NCBI RefSeq assembly: GCF_011386835.1
Contig: NC_088796.1
Location: forward strand, 82,853,468-82,917,467
Reading direction: 5' to 3'
Length of the DNA: 64,000 nt
Source of the DNA: Chrysemys picta bellii
Taxonomy: Eukaryota > Chordata > Testudines > Emydidae
Both the position numbers and the translations under genes were made by a program. Below are positions 38,233 to 50,765 of this stretch, piece after piece; within the stretch, counting starts at the first letter, position 1, and every line of letters begins with the position of its first letter. The notes beneath the pieces were generated by a model that saw nothing but the letters and a program-made list of their open reading frames with translations, was not told the origin of the DNA and made no database searches.

Positions 38233-38238
38233 ATTAAA
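38233..38238 (+). terminator. TPPP2: Polyadenylation signal of the TPPP2-like gene
   Basis: ATTAAA lies 64 bases after the TPPP2 stop codon and is followed, 35-45 bases on, by a GT-rich stretch near 38271-38285 that would serve as the downstream element. This predicts a very short 3' UTR with cleavage near 38255. ATTAAA is the commonest variant of AATAAA. No AATAAA is visible closer to the stop. Confidence 0.6.
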
Positions 38239-38286
38239 CATCTCATGCTCATTGCACCTTGGCTTCTTTGTGCGTGTGTGTGTTAT

Positions 38287-39489
38287 TTCTGGGGGAATAC
38301 TGCACCACTCCGTGCACACAGAATTTATGTTCCCTGCAGAAAAAATGACTTCTGACAGGGAAGCAAAGGGAAGTCTCAAGAATAGTCATGTGCCCCTCCC
38401 CAGCACCACAGGTGTGTCAGTTCGGGCACCCAGAACAATGGACAGAGAGATAAATTACGGTGGTGGTGGGGTAAGCTGGGGATGACCTAGCTGGAGGCTC
38501 CTACCCTGTGCTGAGCTCAGCTGCTAGTTCCGGCTGGATTGGGGAAGGATGGGACTTCCTCTTCCCTTGCACAGGGCAGCTGGGCTGGGGCTGGGTCAGA
38601 CCTACCCCCAGAAACCTCCCCTGGCTGCAGAAAGCTCTGCCACCTCCCCTCCACTGTCTGCCCCCATCGTTCCTCAGCCATGGGGGAGAGGTCACTGTAC
38701 AGGAGCTGCTCCCCCATCCACCCAACCCCCATGCATCCAGCCCATATCCAGATCCTCCCCACTGAGCCCCTCTACACCTAAATCCCCACCCCACTGAGCC
38801 TCATCCCCTGCAGCCGGAGCCCACCCAGACCAGCCCCCGCTGAGCCCCCTGCACTTGACCCCCAACCCCAATGAGCCTCCCCTGCACCTGGCTCCCCTAC
38901 TAAGCTCCCCCACACCCAGCCCCCCCCGCTGAGCCCTATCTCCCCCAAATCCAGACCCCCCCCCGCTGAGCCCCAACCACCTTCACCTGGACCTTGCTAC
39001 AGAGTCCCATGCCCCTGCACCCGGAACTGCCCAACAAGCCCATGTGCATCTGGACCCCCCCACACCCAGACCCCCTCCAGGCCACCCACAGCCAGATTTC
39101 CCCATACAGAACCCTCTCATCTGGCTTCCCTCACACTAAGCCCTTCTGCACTTGGATCCGGGCTGAGCCTGCCTGCCTGCCTACACCTGGATCGAGGGGC
39201 AGGGGTGGGTGTGCATATGAGACTCTGTTCCTTTTACTTGCTATCTTGGTGCACCTGGCGTGGAGGGGCAGGGCCCTGGGGTGTTTCTGGGACAGACCTG
39301 GCCCTTGCGCTTTATCAGCATTGGGTGCAGCCTCACCACCAATTCTGTATTCGGGGCGACTACAGGGTGATCTCTCACCCCACTGCAATGCTGAAGCCTC
39401 CACATTTATTTATGGACAAATAAAATATGCAGAATTTTAAAATATTGTGTGCAGATTTTTTTTTTTTTTTGGCACAGAATTCCCTCAGG
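38287..39489. mobile_element. GC-rich transposon block just after TPPP2
   Basis: The left end ctgggggaatactgcacc and the reverse of the right end (ctgagggaattctgtgcc) form imperfect inverted repeats. The interior has C-rich, imperfect repeats of ccccgctgagccc type. No matching target duplication was found, so the exact ends are uncertain. It begins some 50 bases after the TPPP2 polyadenylation signal. Confidence 0.55.
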
Positions 39490-39515
39490 CGTAGTGTGTG
39501 TGTTTGACTCCCAAA

Positions 39516-40857
39516 CAGGGATGACTCGTGTCTGGTCAAAAAGGGACCCTGGCAGCTCCAGTCAGCACTGCTGACCAGGCTGTTAAAAGTCTGATTGCTG
39601 GTTGGGGGATGAGGCGGGGGCCTGCAGCAGCTCTCTCTGTGGAGCTCAGGAGCAGTATGAGCCCCGGCGGGCAAGGGGTGGATCCCAGCGGAGGGCTGGG
39701 AAAGACAGTAGCTGCCGTGGTGGCCCCCTCGCTGCCGCGATGAATGCTCCCTGGCCAGCAGGCGCAGAAAGAGGAGCCAGCCCGGCTCCCCACAGATTAC
39801 ATGAAGCTGGTGCGAGGGCAAGGGGCCAGGGCGAGCTGCCAGTGGCTGTCCTGTAGCCTGCTCCTGGGGGCTGCTGCTCCAGCCTTGTCTCGGGACCATG
39901 CAACCAGCAGCTAAGGGTCTGTGGACTTGTCAGTCTCCTCCCCAATGCATGGAAGCATGGGGCTAAAGTTGGGCTGCTCTCCCTGCGAATGGATCCAAGC
40001 AGAGTCACGCAGCAGCTGGGTGTGGAGACCCCAACCAATGGCCAGACTGGGGGGACAAAGGAGAGGGGCTGGGGACCACTGCAAATGGTGGGGGGGATGA
40101 GGAGGGGACCTGCAGCAGAGTTCTCCCTCGAGCTGCTGTGATTTGGGCTACACTGGGGTTGGGGGGCGCAGCAGGCCAGGGACAGCAGTGGAGTATGTAT
40201 GTGTGGCACTTGTGGGGAAGTTGCTCCCCCTCCTGCCCACATTCCAGAGAACAGGATTAACTTTTGTCCTTGGTGCACTGTCCAAGCCAGTGTCCAGGAT
40301 TCATGGCAGATAGAGCAGCCTCTGAGCTCTGGGAAATGCCAGGGCAGTGCTGGTGTGGCTGCTATTTAAGGCCCCCCCCCAAAGCCACCCCAGCCAGAGC
40401 CGCCCAGAGCCTGCACCCCAATCCCCCTCCCATGCCCCTGCCCCAGCCTGAAACCCCCTCCCACCCTCGGCCCCAGCCTGGAGCCCACGCCTGCACCCCA
40501 AACCCCTCATCCCTAGCCCCACTCCAGAACCTGCACCCCCAGCTGGATCCCTCATCTCCTCCCACACCCCCAACCCCCTGCCACAGCCTGAAGCCTCCTC
40601 CCACACTCCAAACCCCTTAGCCCCAGCTCAGACCCCCCTCACCTCCTGGGCCCCAAACCCCTCATCCCCAGATCCCGCACCCTCAGTCAGAGCCCTCACC
40701 TCCCCCTGCCCCAGCCTGGTGAAAGTGAGTGAGGGGGGATGAGAGCAAGCAATGGAGGGAGGGGGAATGGTGTGATCGGGGGCAGGGCCTTGGAGAATGG
40801 GCGGGACCTTGGGGCAAGGGTGTTCGGTTTTCTGCAGTTAGAAAGTTGGCAACCCTA
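39516..40857. mobile_element. hAT-type element with CTCCCAAA duplication
   Basis: The exact 8-bp duplication CTCCCAAA occurs at 39508-39515 and 40858-40865. The left end cagggatgactc pairs imperfectly with the reverse of gttggcaacccta. The 1,342 bp are C-rich on one strand (ccccagcctg repeats at 40380-40720). Open frames inside, such as 39646-40278, have no protein similarity I recognise. Confidence 0.75.
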
Positions 40858-41267
40858 CTCCCAAATCTAGGATTGCACGGCCCAGAAGAGCTGGTAAATA
40901 CCTGGATGTGGGACTGGAAGCATCCAATCCAAATATGAACAGGCCCAGGCCAGCTCCATGCAGGATCCTGACCCTATGCTGTTTTGGCTGCTGGCTGGTG
41001 GAATTCTCAGCTCTATTTTCAGGCTCATGTTTATCAAAGCTCCCACTAGGTATGGAGAGAAAAGGAACAGGAATGCAGCCAGTTCTAGCGTGCTGCAGAG
41101 AATGGCAAAAAACCAATGGGAGGAGATGCTGAGCTGGGTTGTCAATACAGCTGGGTTCTGTTCTAAGAGGAAAAAGAGGGGAGGGGTTGCTATGGCTGAG
41201 TTTTTCAGATGATTAGCAATATAGGGCTTATGAAACATGGAGGGGTAGTCCTGAGTCCACCCTTTGG

Positions 41268-41500
41268 TGTGATTTAGTAGTTAGAACAGGCGGGAAGCCA
41301 GGAGGCAGGACTCCTGGGTTCTAGTCTCAGCTGTTTATGGGGCATGGGCTCTTACATGATAACTAAGAGGGTAAGTTAGGACTCCTTTAGTTGTTCTGCC
41401 ACACACTTTGTGTATGACCTCAAGCAAATCACTTCAGCTTTGTGCCTCAGTTTCCCCATGTGTAAAATTGGGCTAATCTTATTTTCTCCCACCCAATAGA
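41268..41500 (+). repeat. CORE-SINE/MIR-like copy
   Basis: It contains a tRNA-like head (gactcctgggttctagtctc) and the MIR core parts acctcaagcaaatcacttca and gtgcctcagtttccccatgt. The middle is expanded by about 40 bases relative to MIR. Confidence 0.65.
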
Positions 41501-41523
41501 CCAAATCCAAGCTCAGTTATGCC

Positions 41524-41578
41524 ACTGTAAATGTGGAGTAACTCAACTCAACTTAATGGAGTTACTCCAAGTTTACAC
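41524..41578. repeat. Short imperfect hairpin (ancient MITE)
   Basis: ctgtaaatgtggagtaactc and gagttactccaagtttacac are inverted around aactcaacttaat. Similar water-loving-motif hairpins are common in amniote intergenic DNA. Confidence 0.55.
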
Positions 41579-41675
41579 ATCAGTAATTGAGCAGAAAAAC
41601 TGGCCCTTAGTCTATCATGTCTATTTAGATTATGAATGCATTCCTCCCCTACACATACGTATGCACGCCGTAGAA

Positions 41676-41909
41676 CAAAGGTTCTCAAACTTCATTGCAT
41701 CACAACCCCCTCCTAACAACAAAAATTACTACATGACCCCACTAGGGGGAGACTGAAGCCTGAGCCCCCCCAAGTTCTGTGGCCCTGAGCGGGGGGTGGG
41801 GGAGAGCCAAAGACCAAGGGCTTCAGGTCCACGCAGGGGCTATAACCTGAGCCCAACCAGCCCTGGTGACTTCCGCTTTGGGTCCTGACCCACAGTTTGA
41901 GAACCAGTG
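41676..41909. mobile_element. hAT-type MITE with caaaggttctcaaac ends
   Basis: The left end caaaggttctcaaact and the reverse of agtttgagaaccagtg are inverted repeats. The flanks are CCGTAGAA (41668-41675) and CCCTAGAA (41910-41917), a 7-of-8 duplication. The length is 234 bp. Confidence 0.82.
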
Positions 41910-41934
41910 CCCTAGAACAAGAAGGGAGCATATG

Positions 41935-42370
41935 GACGCCCGGTGAATGCGCTGTTAGGGGAGGCTAGCCCCTAGCCCCTCCACCTCTGCGCAAGGTCCT
42001 GCCCCCCGCTTCCCTGCTGGATCCCAGAACACACGGCCAGGGCTGCTGGCCCCCGGTGCATGCCCCTAGCACTCGGTGGGTGGGCGATGCAGCCGGAGCA
42101 CCCTCCAGTCCCAGGCAGGTGGTGTGGTGGGAGCACCCCCACCTCCAGGGTGCTGGATGGGGAGCACGCTCCCAGCCCCGGGCCTTATGTGCATGGGCCC
42201 CAGCCTCTCAGCCACAGAAGAGCAGGAGGGGAACTGAGGCAGGCAGGAGGGAGCATGGGGGCGGGGCAGAGTGTGGGTGGAGCCATGCCAGGCTGTTTGG
42301 GGAGGCACAGCCTTCCCCTGCCTATGCTACCCACTGCCTATGAGGGAGAGCCAAATCACAGAACCCCCTA
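41935..42370. repeat. GC-rich repeat-like block, probable hAT-type remnant
   Basis: The composition and the motif ggggaggc (41958 region and 42300 region) resemble the neighbouring GC-rich hAT elements. I could not define inverted ends or a target duplication. Confidence 0.35.
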
Positions 42371-45300
42371 GTAGTAATCTAGGAAGGCAGGGATGACCAG
42401 GGTATGAAGTGATGCAGCTGTGGAATCACAGCACCCCCAGAGTCTGTCTAGGGAGAAGCAACATGAGTGGGTAGGGAGGGGAGTAACGCATGCAGCACAG
42501 CACTCCCTGGTATGAGGTTTGACAGATTGAGCACTGCCAAGGTAGTGAGGGTGGCACCTGCAGCTTCACAATGCCCCCTTGTGGTGACAGGGCACAGCCA
42601 GGATATGGTGGCATGCCCAGCTACATAATGCCCCTTCGCAACCATGCTGGTGAGACAAGGCATGACCAGGGTACAAAGGAAGCTTATTGCCATTTTTTCC
42701 TGTTCCTCAGTGCAGGCAGCTCTGGAGGCTTCAAATACTTCAGCTAGTGCATGGGATACAGCATGTACCAACCTCCCTTGAATAGCCTCCTTCATTACTC
42801 AGTCACCCTCCGGCATGATAGTTGACTCTATTCCCATATGACTTCCCCTCCTAAACTGGGGGAAGGTGCCCTGGATATGAGGGGAGGGGGTAAAACCTTC
42901 AATTAGGGAGGCAGTGGGGCCCTAAAGGGTTTGAGGGGAGGATTTCCCATGGGGTTGTCATTGCTCTCTGCCCTCTATTCCACTGTATTTCCATACCTTA
43001 ACACATTTGGATATCTTTTAATGTCAAAGCTTAACTCAGAATTTCACAGGTTTATGATGTTTGGTTTGGGAATAATTGCCACATCTCTGTAATAGATTTC
43101 AGCCTCCATGACTGATACAAATTAATAATAATAGGTATTACAGTAGCACCCCTAGTCACATGTGCTAGACCCTTCACAAACAGAACAAAAACCAGCCCCT
43201 ACCCAAAGAGCTTATAATTTATATACTCTCACCCGTAACTCCATCTTTACACTGTATTTGTCTGCAAATAGAATATGAATTTTAAATATTGTATGTTTAA
43301 ATATATTAAATACTTATCAGTTACATTTTCAGCCACTGTAGAAGCATTAACTATTTAATATAATCCTAACCTATGTAGTTAGAGTTAATTAACATATGTT
43401 TGTAAAGTGTTTTGAGATACCTGAGTGCAAAGAAGAGAAGACCCATGTCTTTTTCTTGGAGAAGCAAGAAACACAAACAATATTTCAAAATAGTAGGGGA
43501 AATAAACTAAGAACATATGGAGGAAAATACAATCCTCATCCTTGCATTTTATGGCAGAACTCTGAATAGTCAACACACAGCATCTGTCCTCACTGCTGCT
43601 TGTTTTAGTACGTTATGTCCTGTACAATACTGCAAGCAAAGTACATGTACATTAAGCGAGAAGAGGACATTATCCAAAACAGCTATTGCACTAGATGAAA
43701 CAATCATAGAACGTTCTCTTGTCACTCTCTTTTCCAGGGCAAACCCGTGTTTTGTTTATACAGTCAGCAGGCAACTGCAACCAGTATATTTCATAGCTAC
43801 TTATTCCTCCTTGTTGGTTCTCTTATTTGCTTCCCGAAATAGCTTTGCTTGCCTAATATTGTACTTAGTCCCTCAGCCTCTGAGTCACATTGATTCCTGA
43901 ACACTAACAAGGGTAATAGTATACTCCCACCATTGCCCCATTCTGGGTGGTAAAATGGTAGGAGCCATCCCCATAGGGCATGCCCTCAGTGCTCGTTGGG
44001 AAGGCTGAGGCCTCCTTCCTTTCCAGCCCAGTGCTTCCTTTCTTTCAATGGGCTGAGAGCCACCCAGGATGAGAGAGGCCTCGATCCCCCCTTCACACAC
44101 AAGCACAGAACGATGTGTGAGTACGCCCTCCTGCCACTCCAGCAGAGTGTTCTGTGTACGGGAGCCTTGACATACGACCTCTCAGTTTGTGCTCTCCTCT
44201 TCCATTACGGTGGAGCAGACCAAGCCGAGGACTATGAGGTGCCTTGTCTGTGAGGAGATCCTTTCAGGAACTACAGAGGGAAGCTCTGGCGTAATTGCTC
44301 CCTGCCCGTGAACTGTCACTTTTCCAAAGTGATAGAGATTCTTCTAGCATCATACAGACCTTCTACCAGCTGGACTGGTAAAACCATTTGGACAAAATTC
44401 TACTAATGTCAAGGGAAAAGAGCAACACTAGAACCCCAGGTGTTCCAGCTCATCTGGATTTCTTAAAAGATGGCCGTGCAAAAACTCTTTGCTCTTGCAG
44501 AACCCCCGGCCCCCAAAACAGCATTCTGAGGATAATCTTCATATTCTAGTATTGTTGGTAACTAAGATTTAACTCTTTCTTCCAAAAGTCACAGAAAAGG
44601 TCTCTTTTTGTCTCAGCTTACAGTGCAATGGCCCTCAGGGCCCTGAAATAAACTTGTGAATAAAAAAAGCTGATCATAAGAAACAGCATCTTCTTTTGTC
44701 TCAAAGCAGAAGAAAGCTACAAATTTTGACTCCTATAGAAAACATTTAACTTTCCCCCCAGTTCTGCTGAACACAGCAAGTACATAACAGATGGAGTTCA
44801 GATCAGCTATTAGATTTCCAGAAATATAAATCAGAGGCTTGATTTCAGGATTACTTTACAGCCTGCATGCATTGTATACTGTAACAAAGTATCTGCTGAA
44901 CAAATTGAACAGCTAGGAATTTAATATACAGGTATAAAATTGTCAGATTTTTGAAAGGAACAGTTTGGATGTAACTAAAAAGAATTACACAATAATTTCC
45001 TGGTATAAAGTTATGTAAACTAATACAAGAGGGGTTTTTTTTTTGTAAAAAAAGCTGACACAGAAGCAGCTGTGGGAGCTTTGGGAACAAATTGCGAGCT
45101 TTGTACTTGTGTTTGTGTGTACTGCAAGTTCTGTTTTGCATTAAAATGGACACAATCAGACAATTGAGGGTGACTTTCTGAGGCATGACTTACTCAATAC
45201 TTCATCCTTTAACCTAAATTGTGCAGCACTGTATCACTAAGAAGAATCAGTACTTGTTCTACTCGCTCAATATATGCAAAAACTATGAATGCGTCAAGAA

Positions 45301-47534
45301 TGCCAGACTTACAATCCATAGTGTCTAAGCCCTTTCACTTTCTGTGAGTGGATGGACAGAGTCACGGTCTATTGAAGAATTTAAAAATAGTACCTGAGCC
45401 ACACAGGATTCTGCAATAGCACAGCAAGGGTAGAGCCTACAATTGAATGTATAAAGAAAAAAGGGCTGTACTAGCATTCTAAAAAGACAGGAGCAGCCAT
45501 GCAATATACAATATCTTGTTTGGCCATGGTTTTTACAATTACATTGCCAAGTGTCGTACAGTAGCTGTGTATTGCAGTGTGCAGAACCCCTACCTGATTT
45601 CCAGCAAACAAGGCATGTACCTACCTACTCAGACATCAAGGAGTGGAGTAATAAAGTAGAACTGGGATCTGAAAACCCAATTAAGTACTCGGGTAAGACA
45701 GGAAGCACTATAAAAAGTTAGCAGATTTTACATCAGTGCTATTATCCTGACCTGTAAACTCAGAAAATCAATGGTACTGTATATGACTCCTTAACCATTT
45801 AATAACTCTTTTTATATTATTAAACCTTTAGTTTTTAGGTGCTAAAGGATTGGATACAAGCGTAGTTTTGGGGTAAGATCTGAGTTATATCTTGACCTGG
45901 GGAAGTGGCTGATCCTCTGGGATTGGAAGAACTTTATAGATGAGGAATGTGTTTTTCAGTAACCTTTCATCATAACGTCCAGGTGCCTTGGTGGTCTGGA
46001 TTGCCTAAGGGGACTGTGTTTTGGCTTCATGTTAACCAGTGTTGTGCTATAGAAGCTCATGTTGTTACTGGTTTGGTAAGGCTAATTATAGAATAAGCCA
46101 CCAGCTTTGGGGGTGTGACTGGCCTGTTTTATCAGTCCATTCTGAGTTTGGCATTCTCAGCTGTGACCCACACCAGGCACGCTCCACGTGCCCTGTTTTA
46201 CAATTGTTATAATCTGCAAGGGAATAAGGGAAAGCTTAAATGATGCTCTATTTCTGTAACACATTGCTCTCGCTCATAAGCCCATTCCTACCCCTCACTT
46301 TCTTGCTTCTCCAAGAAATAAAAAATCAAGACACAATGGCCATTGTTTTGTAGGCTGCATAGTGTTTCTGGTTTGTCTTTGCAGAGCCTGCAGGAGGAGC
46401 ACAACAAATGGGTTTGCTAGAACTGCCCTGCGTCCTGGTGGCATTGATAAAACTGGCACATAAACAAAAGAAGAAGAACCGGAGACATGTTCACTTGAAT
46501 TTCATTTTAAGAAAAGTGGTTGCTAAAGGGCAAGAGGGCAAAATAGAAGAGCAAGGTTTTGGCTGGGGTTTTTTGGGCCAACTTTTCAAATACATGGTGG
46601 GCTCAATTGAAAAGTTTCCTTTTACCAGGTTTTCCACTCAGCATGAGCGTAATGGTTTTAGTGATATTGCTGTTGTAGAGAAGGAATATTGCACAAACTA
46701 GCAATATTTTATTCCAAATGTGGAAAAGAAAACCATTTATGTTCACTCACAGTAGAGCAGTCATGTCTTCAAAATAGACATGTAAATATGCATTCAAAGA
46801 AGCAACTGCACTCCTAATATTGTAGTTTTTGTCTGTGTGCCAAACTACTTGCTGTGCTTTTGAACCTTTGTTTTGAAAAGGGGAAGGCAGTCATTGCAAC
46901 ACCTCTTCCATGCCCCTTCCCCACCATCTGGCGCTGGGCAGAAGCACTGGGAGGCTAGTGCTGCATCCTCTCCCTCAGGGCATTCCTCTGGCCCTGAGGG
47001 ACGTTCAAGGAGAGAATGTGGCTGGCCTTTGTGCAGAGGTGCCAGGCAGAGGGAGTCTTGCACCCATTCTCACTCTTGCAGGGACAAGCTGCCATTGAAG
47101 CCGGTTACTCATATGGCAATATAAAGCTTTTAATATGATGGGCAGTCTTTGGTATCTGTATATTTATACCTGCTGGCTGTAAAGGAGTTCACTGAAATGA
47201 GAGCTATGAGTGTGATGGTCCATCAAGGTGTGGCACTCTGTGGAAAAGCTGAGGTGACTGAAGGAAATGGTGAATCTCTCATCCATTGAAAAAGGCAAGG
47301 ACTAGGCTCAGTGAATATTTGTGTGTATGTTAAGGTATCTAGCTGCTATTCGCCTCAACTAATAGGTAGGGCTAAGGCTCAGGGGAAATGTGGGTGATTG
47401 CTGTAACTATTACCCTAACCTGAGATAGCTATACTAAATTGATAGAATGTTATTTAATACCTTTGCTTTCATTTATGTTTCTAGAGGCAAGCTAAGCTAC
47501 CCCAGACTAACAGGCCACAGTTTTGTTAAAATTC
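42371..47534. other. Intergenic between TPPP2 and SYK, repeat-poor
   Basis: About 5 kb in which only the 43.1-kb ancient repeat was recognised. Open frames at 42448-42795 (-) and 43517-43900 (+) have no recognisable motif and no splice context. Confidence 0.5.
43113..43222 (+). repeat. Second copy of the ancient gagcttataat repeat
   Basis: aggtattacagtagcacccc, tgtgctagacccttcacaaa and aaagagcttataatttata match the 27.7-kb copy. Confidence 0.5.
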
Positions 47535-47625
47535 ATGAGCGAAACAACATTGGATAGTGCTTGGATGGGAGACTTCCATAGAATGACTGGATGCTCCAGG
47601 CAGGGAGGTATTGATTTAACAGGTG
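47535..47625 (+). repeat. 5S rRNA-derived SINE remnant (candidate)
   Basis: tagtgcttggatgggagact closely resembles the 5S rRNA segment that includes the internal promoter (tagtacttggatgggagacc). It is followed by a degraded ggatgctccaggcaggg where 5S has gggtgctgtaggc. The upstream half of 5S is not clear. Ancient vertebrate SINEs of the SINE3/AmnSINE group have such heads. Confidence 0.5.
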
Positions 47626-48504
47626 GCATGCATCCCTCTGAGTCAGTACTCAAGCTCTGAATGCTAGCTGTACTCCTTGAGATGCTTTCCTTCGCTGTGG
47701 TCATTAATATAGCCCAGGATATTTTTTGCAAGAATTAGAGGTGCATTTTCCTGGACAAAATTTACTGCAGGAAATTACATACAGCTAGCCTAAGATTTCC
47801 ACTCTCATTCATTTGGTTACAATATTCTTTTCTTCTTGCCCTAACGTATGCAGTGTATTACTGTGTGCTCTTCAAAAACTGTCATGTTTTATCCCAGAGT
47901 TGGCTGCATTTGAATGGTGGGGGAAGTGATGGATTTATTTAATTACTTACTTTTTTCTAAATATATAATCAAAGTGAAAATGCAAATTAAATTAAAGGTA
48001 GTTACAGAAAATAAAAGGTAAGGTGTTTAGAGAATAAAAGAGTATTAACAGTATTAAATCTATTCAATCACTGCCATCTGCTGGCAAGATGTGTTTCTTA
48101 CAGCTGGATCAGCACAATTCTAAGTGACTAATGGATTGAGGAATATCATTATTGACCATTTAAAAATAAAGAGAGACAGTTTCAGATGTTTAGTCTGCAC
48201 CTGGTACCAGTTCTAGCTGTAATTATTTTAGTTGATGAAATTTATGGGTATTATTTTTGGTTCCTAGTTTAAAAAAAATCTTCACTTGGTATATTTCTCG
48301 GTATATTTAGAGTTTATCTACACACTGGTTCTTTTCAGTTTCTTTAAGTAAGCTATGAAGGGGGATGAGTGAGTGGGACCAGAATACAACTAAGTACAAA
48401 GATGCAAATGATTAAAACAGATGGTAACTGACATGATATTGAATACTTTATATAAATCATAATCTTAGAGATTATACTTTTCCATCAATGTAATAAATAC
48501 ACTT

Positions 48505-48667
48505 CTCCGAGAGGTGGTAACTAAGTGCAAGGAAGAATTCCTCCCGCAACCTATCGGCATGAACAGTGGGGGTTAGGTTGACCTAACTATGTCTCTCAGG
48601 GTACAAAATTTTGGCCCAGAGCAATGCAGATAGGTCAACCTAAGTTTTAGGTGTAGACCAGCCCTGA
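48505..48667. mobile_element. Truncated MITE related to the 55.1-kb element
   Basis: The right end gtgtagaccagccctga and the inner ggttgacctaacta/taggtcaacctaag inverted pair match the family at 55099-55290. The left end is missing. Confidence 0.5.
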
Positions 48668-49314
48668 GTAAGGGAATCACAATCTGGCTCAAAATAAACA
48701 GTAATTTGAAAAATACATATTCTCTACCTTGTATCAGTAATGGTTAGAAAACAGTAAATGAAAATAATTATATCATGGTCAAATATATTTTTAAAAAGAT
48801 TCTTATTACAACCAAACCTTTTACAAACCTTTTACAAAAGAATACCTTTAATTTCAGTTTAATAATATATTCATTTAGGTCACAAAATGTTGTATTCATA
48901 CACTGCAGGCTTTTATAGCAAAGCTAAAAAACAATAAAATACTATTAATCGGGATCTTTCTTCACTTTTAAAAATGTTTTAAAAAAGAAATTGGAGAAGG
49001 TTGGTCCTCCCCAACTTTGTCACATTAGGCCATGCTCTCAGAAGGACCGAGAGCATGTGGAATTATAGCACTTGCTTGGTGATGGGATTTATACTCAAAT
49101 CTGACTTGTTCTTGATTTACATCCAATTTACATGCACATGTGGATTACCGCACATGGAGATTCTAAATTGTCTGTGCAAAAGTGAGTGCTCAAAAATCAA
49201 ACAGAGGCCACTTCTGGACAATGTGGCCATGCAGAAAAACAGATGCTGAGATATCTAACTTTTCAAACCAACCAATTTACATACTGGTCCCACTTGGATA
49301 AAGATAAATGGCCT

Positions 49315-49440
49315 TCGTTTTCAAAAGCAACTTGTAGTTTTGAGTGTCTTTAAATATCAGGTACCTTTACAATATCTTCCATTGGACACCTCAAAACTAA
49401 GGCATTGAAAAATCACTAGTCACTTTTGAAAATGTAGGCC
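49315..49440. mobile_element. Hairpin MITE with gttttcaaaag ends
   Basis: ggccttcgttttcaaaagca at the left and cacttttgaaaatgtaggcc at the right are imperfect inverted repeats about 125 bp apart. It is similar to the 24.3-kb element. Confidence 0.55.
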
Positions 49441-50299
49441 ATTTATCCTTAATTTAGTAAAAAGAAACAAATTATCTTACATTAGATTTATAGTACCTAT
49501 AAATATTTCACAATGGAAACCAAACTTCTATAACCCATTTCTATGTTTGAAACATTGGCACTGTTTAACCAATTTCTTTTTCAAAGGACAAAAATACCAT
49601 CTAACCTAACTTTTAAAATACCCAGTTAATTCCATGGTAAAATACATATGTTCTGAAAAGACATAGAAATAAATATATCAAGCCTTAAACATTATTCTTC
49701 AGTACCTTTACATACCCATATTTCGTGTAATAATAAAATGTGCATCAATTTACGTGCATGACAATACATTAATTTTGGGAACTAGTTATCTTCTAAGAAT
49801 AGTCTACATATATTTGGAAGGTGTAAACACCAAGAATTATTTAGGACTGAATACAGGGCTCAAAATTAATATTGGAGTATGGGGCTGTAATTAAGAAACG
49901 GAATGAAAATTTAGGCTACATATCAGGATAAACTTGGAATATTTAAAATGAGACTGGAGAAAAGTGTATAATAGGAAACAATGAGGGGAATTCTATGATT
50001 TGTTATCTTTATACAGTGCCAGAGATAGTTTGGGGCATTGCAAACAAACAGAAAGATAAAGACTTCTTCCTGAAGGGTTTACAGTCTAATGCAAGATGAA
50101 AGCTATAATGGTAGCACAGACACTAACATTATGGGAAGGGCAAAGGTAATGAAATTGAGGCAGATGCATCTCTTGGGATAAAGGGATTAGGGGTGGGGGT
50201 GCTCTGATTCCTGCAGAGTGAGAAGTGAAAAACTGGTTGCATTTCAAATACCTTTTGAGTTCCCTTTTTATGCAATGTCCTTATTATAAAATATTAAGA

Positions 50300-50765
50300 G
50301 TGCTGGTGCCTACAATTCAAGGAAGATAGTGATAAATTGAAGAGGGTTCAGAGAAGAGCCATGAGAATGATTTAAGGATAGAAAACATGCCTTCTAGCTC
50401 AATCTATTTAGTTTAACAAAGAGAAGGTTAAGAGGTGACTCGATTAAGTATCTAGATGGGGAACAAATATTTAATAATGGGCTTGTCAATCCAGCAGAGG
50501 AAGGTGTAAAACAATGTAATGACTGGAAGTTAAAGATAGACAAATTCAGAATGGAAATAAGATGTCATTTTTTGACAGAGGGAGTAATTACCATTGGAAC
50601 ACTTTACCAATGGTCATGGTGGATCCTCTAATCAGTGACAATTTTTAAATCAAGACTGGATCTCTGTAAAAGGTATGGTCTAGGAATTTTGGGGAAGTTG
50701 TATGGCCTGTGTTGGAGCTCTGACTAGATGATCACAATGGTCCCTTCTGGCCTTGGAATCTGTGG
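50300..50765 (+). repeat. CR1-like LINE 3' fragment
   Basis: gagaagagccatgagaatga, agtttaacaaagagaaggtt and tggtcccttctggccttgga are CR1 3'-region motifs in plus orientation. The fragment sits in the probable 3' UTR or flank of SYK. Confidence 0.75.

Noticed and set aside
38340..38990. Proline-rich coding exon after TPPP2
   Set aside because: Open frames on both strands over imperfect C-rich repeats inside a transposon block.
39646..40278. 210-codon open frame, minus strand
   Set aside because: Lies in a C-rich hAT-type element (39516-40857); several other frames are open over the same bases, and no motif is seen.
43517..43900. 127-codon open frame, plus strand
   Set aside because: Composition looks random and no conserved motif is present; no support from splice sites.
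47935..47940. SYK polyadenylation site near 47935
   Set aside because: A minus-strand AATAAA is present but 3.8 kb from the stop, with no clear downstream element; too weak to call.
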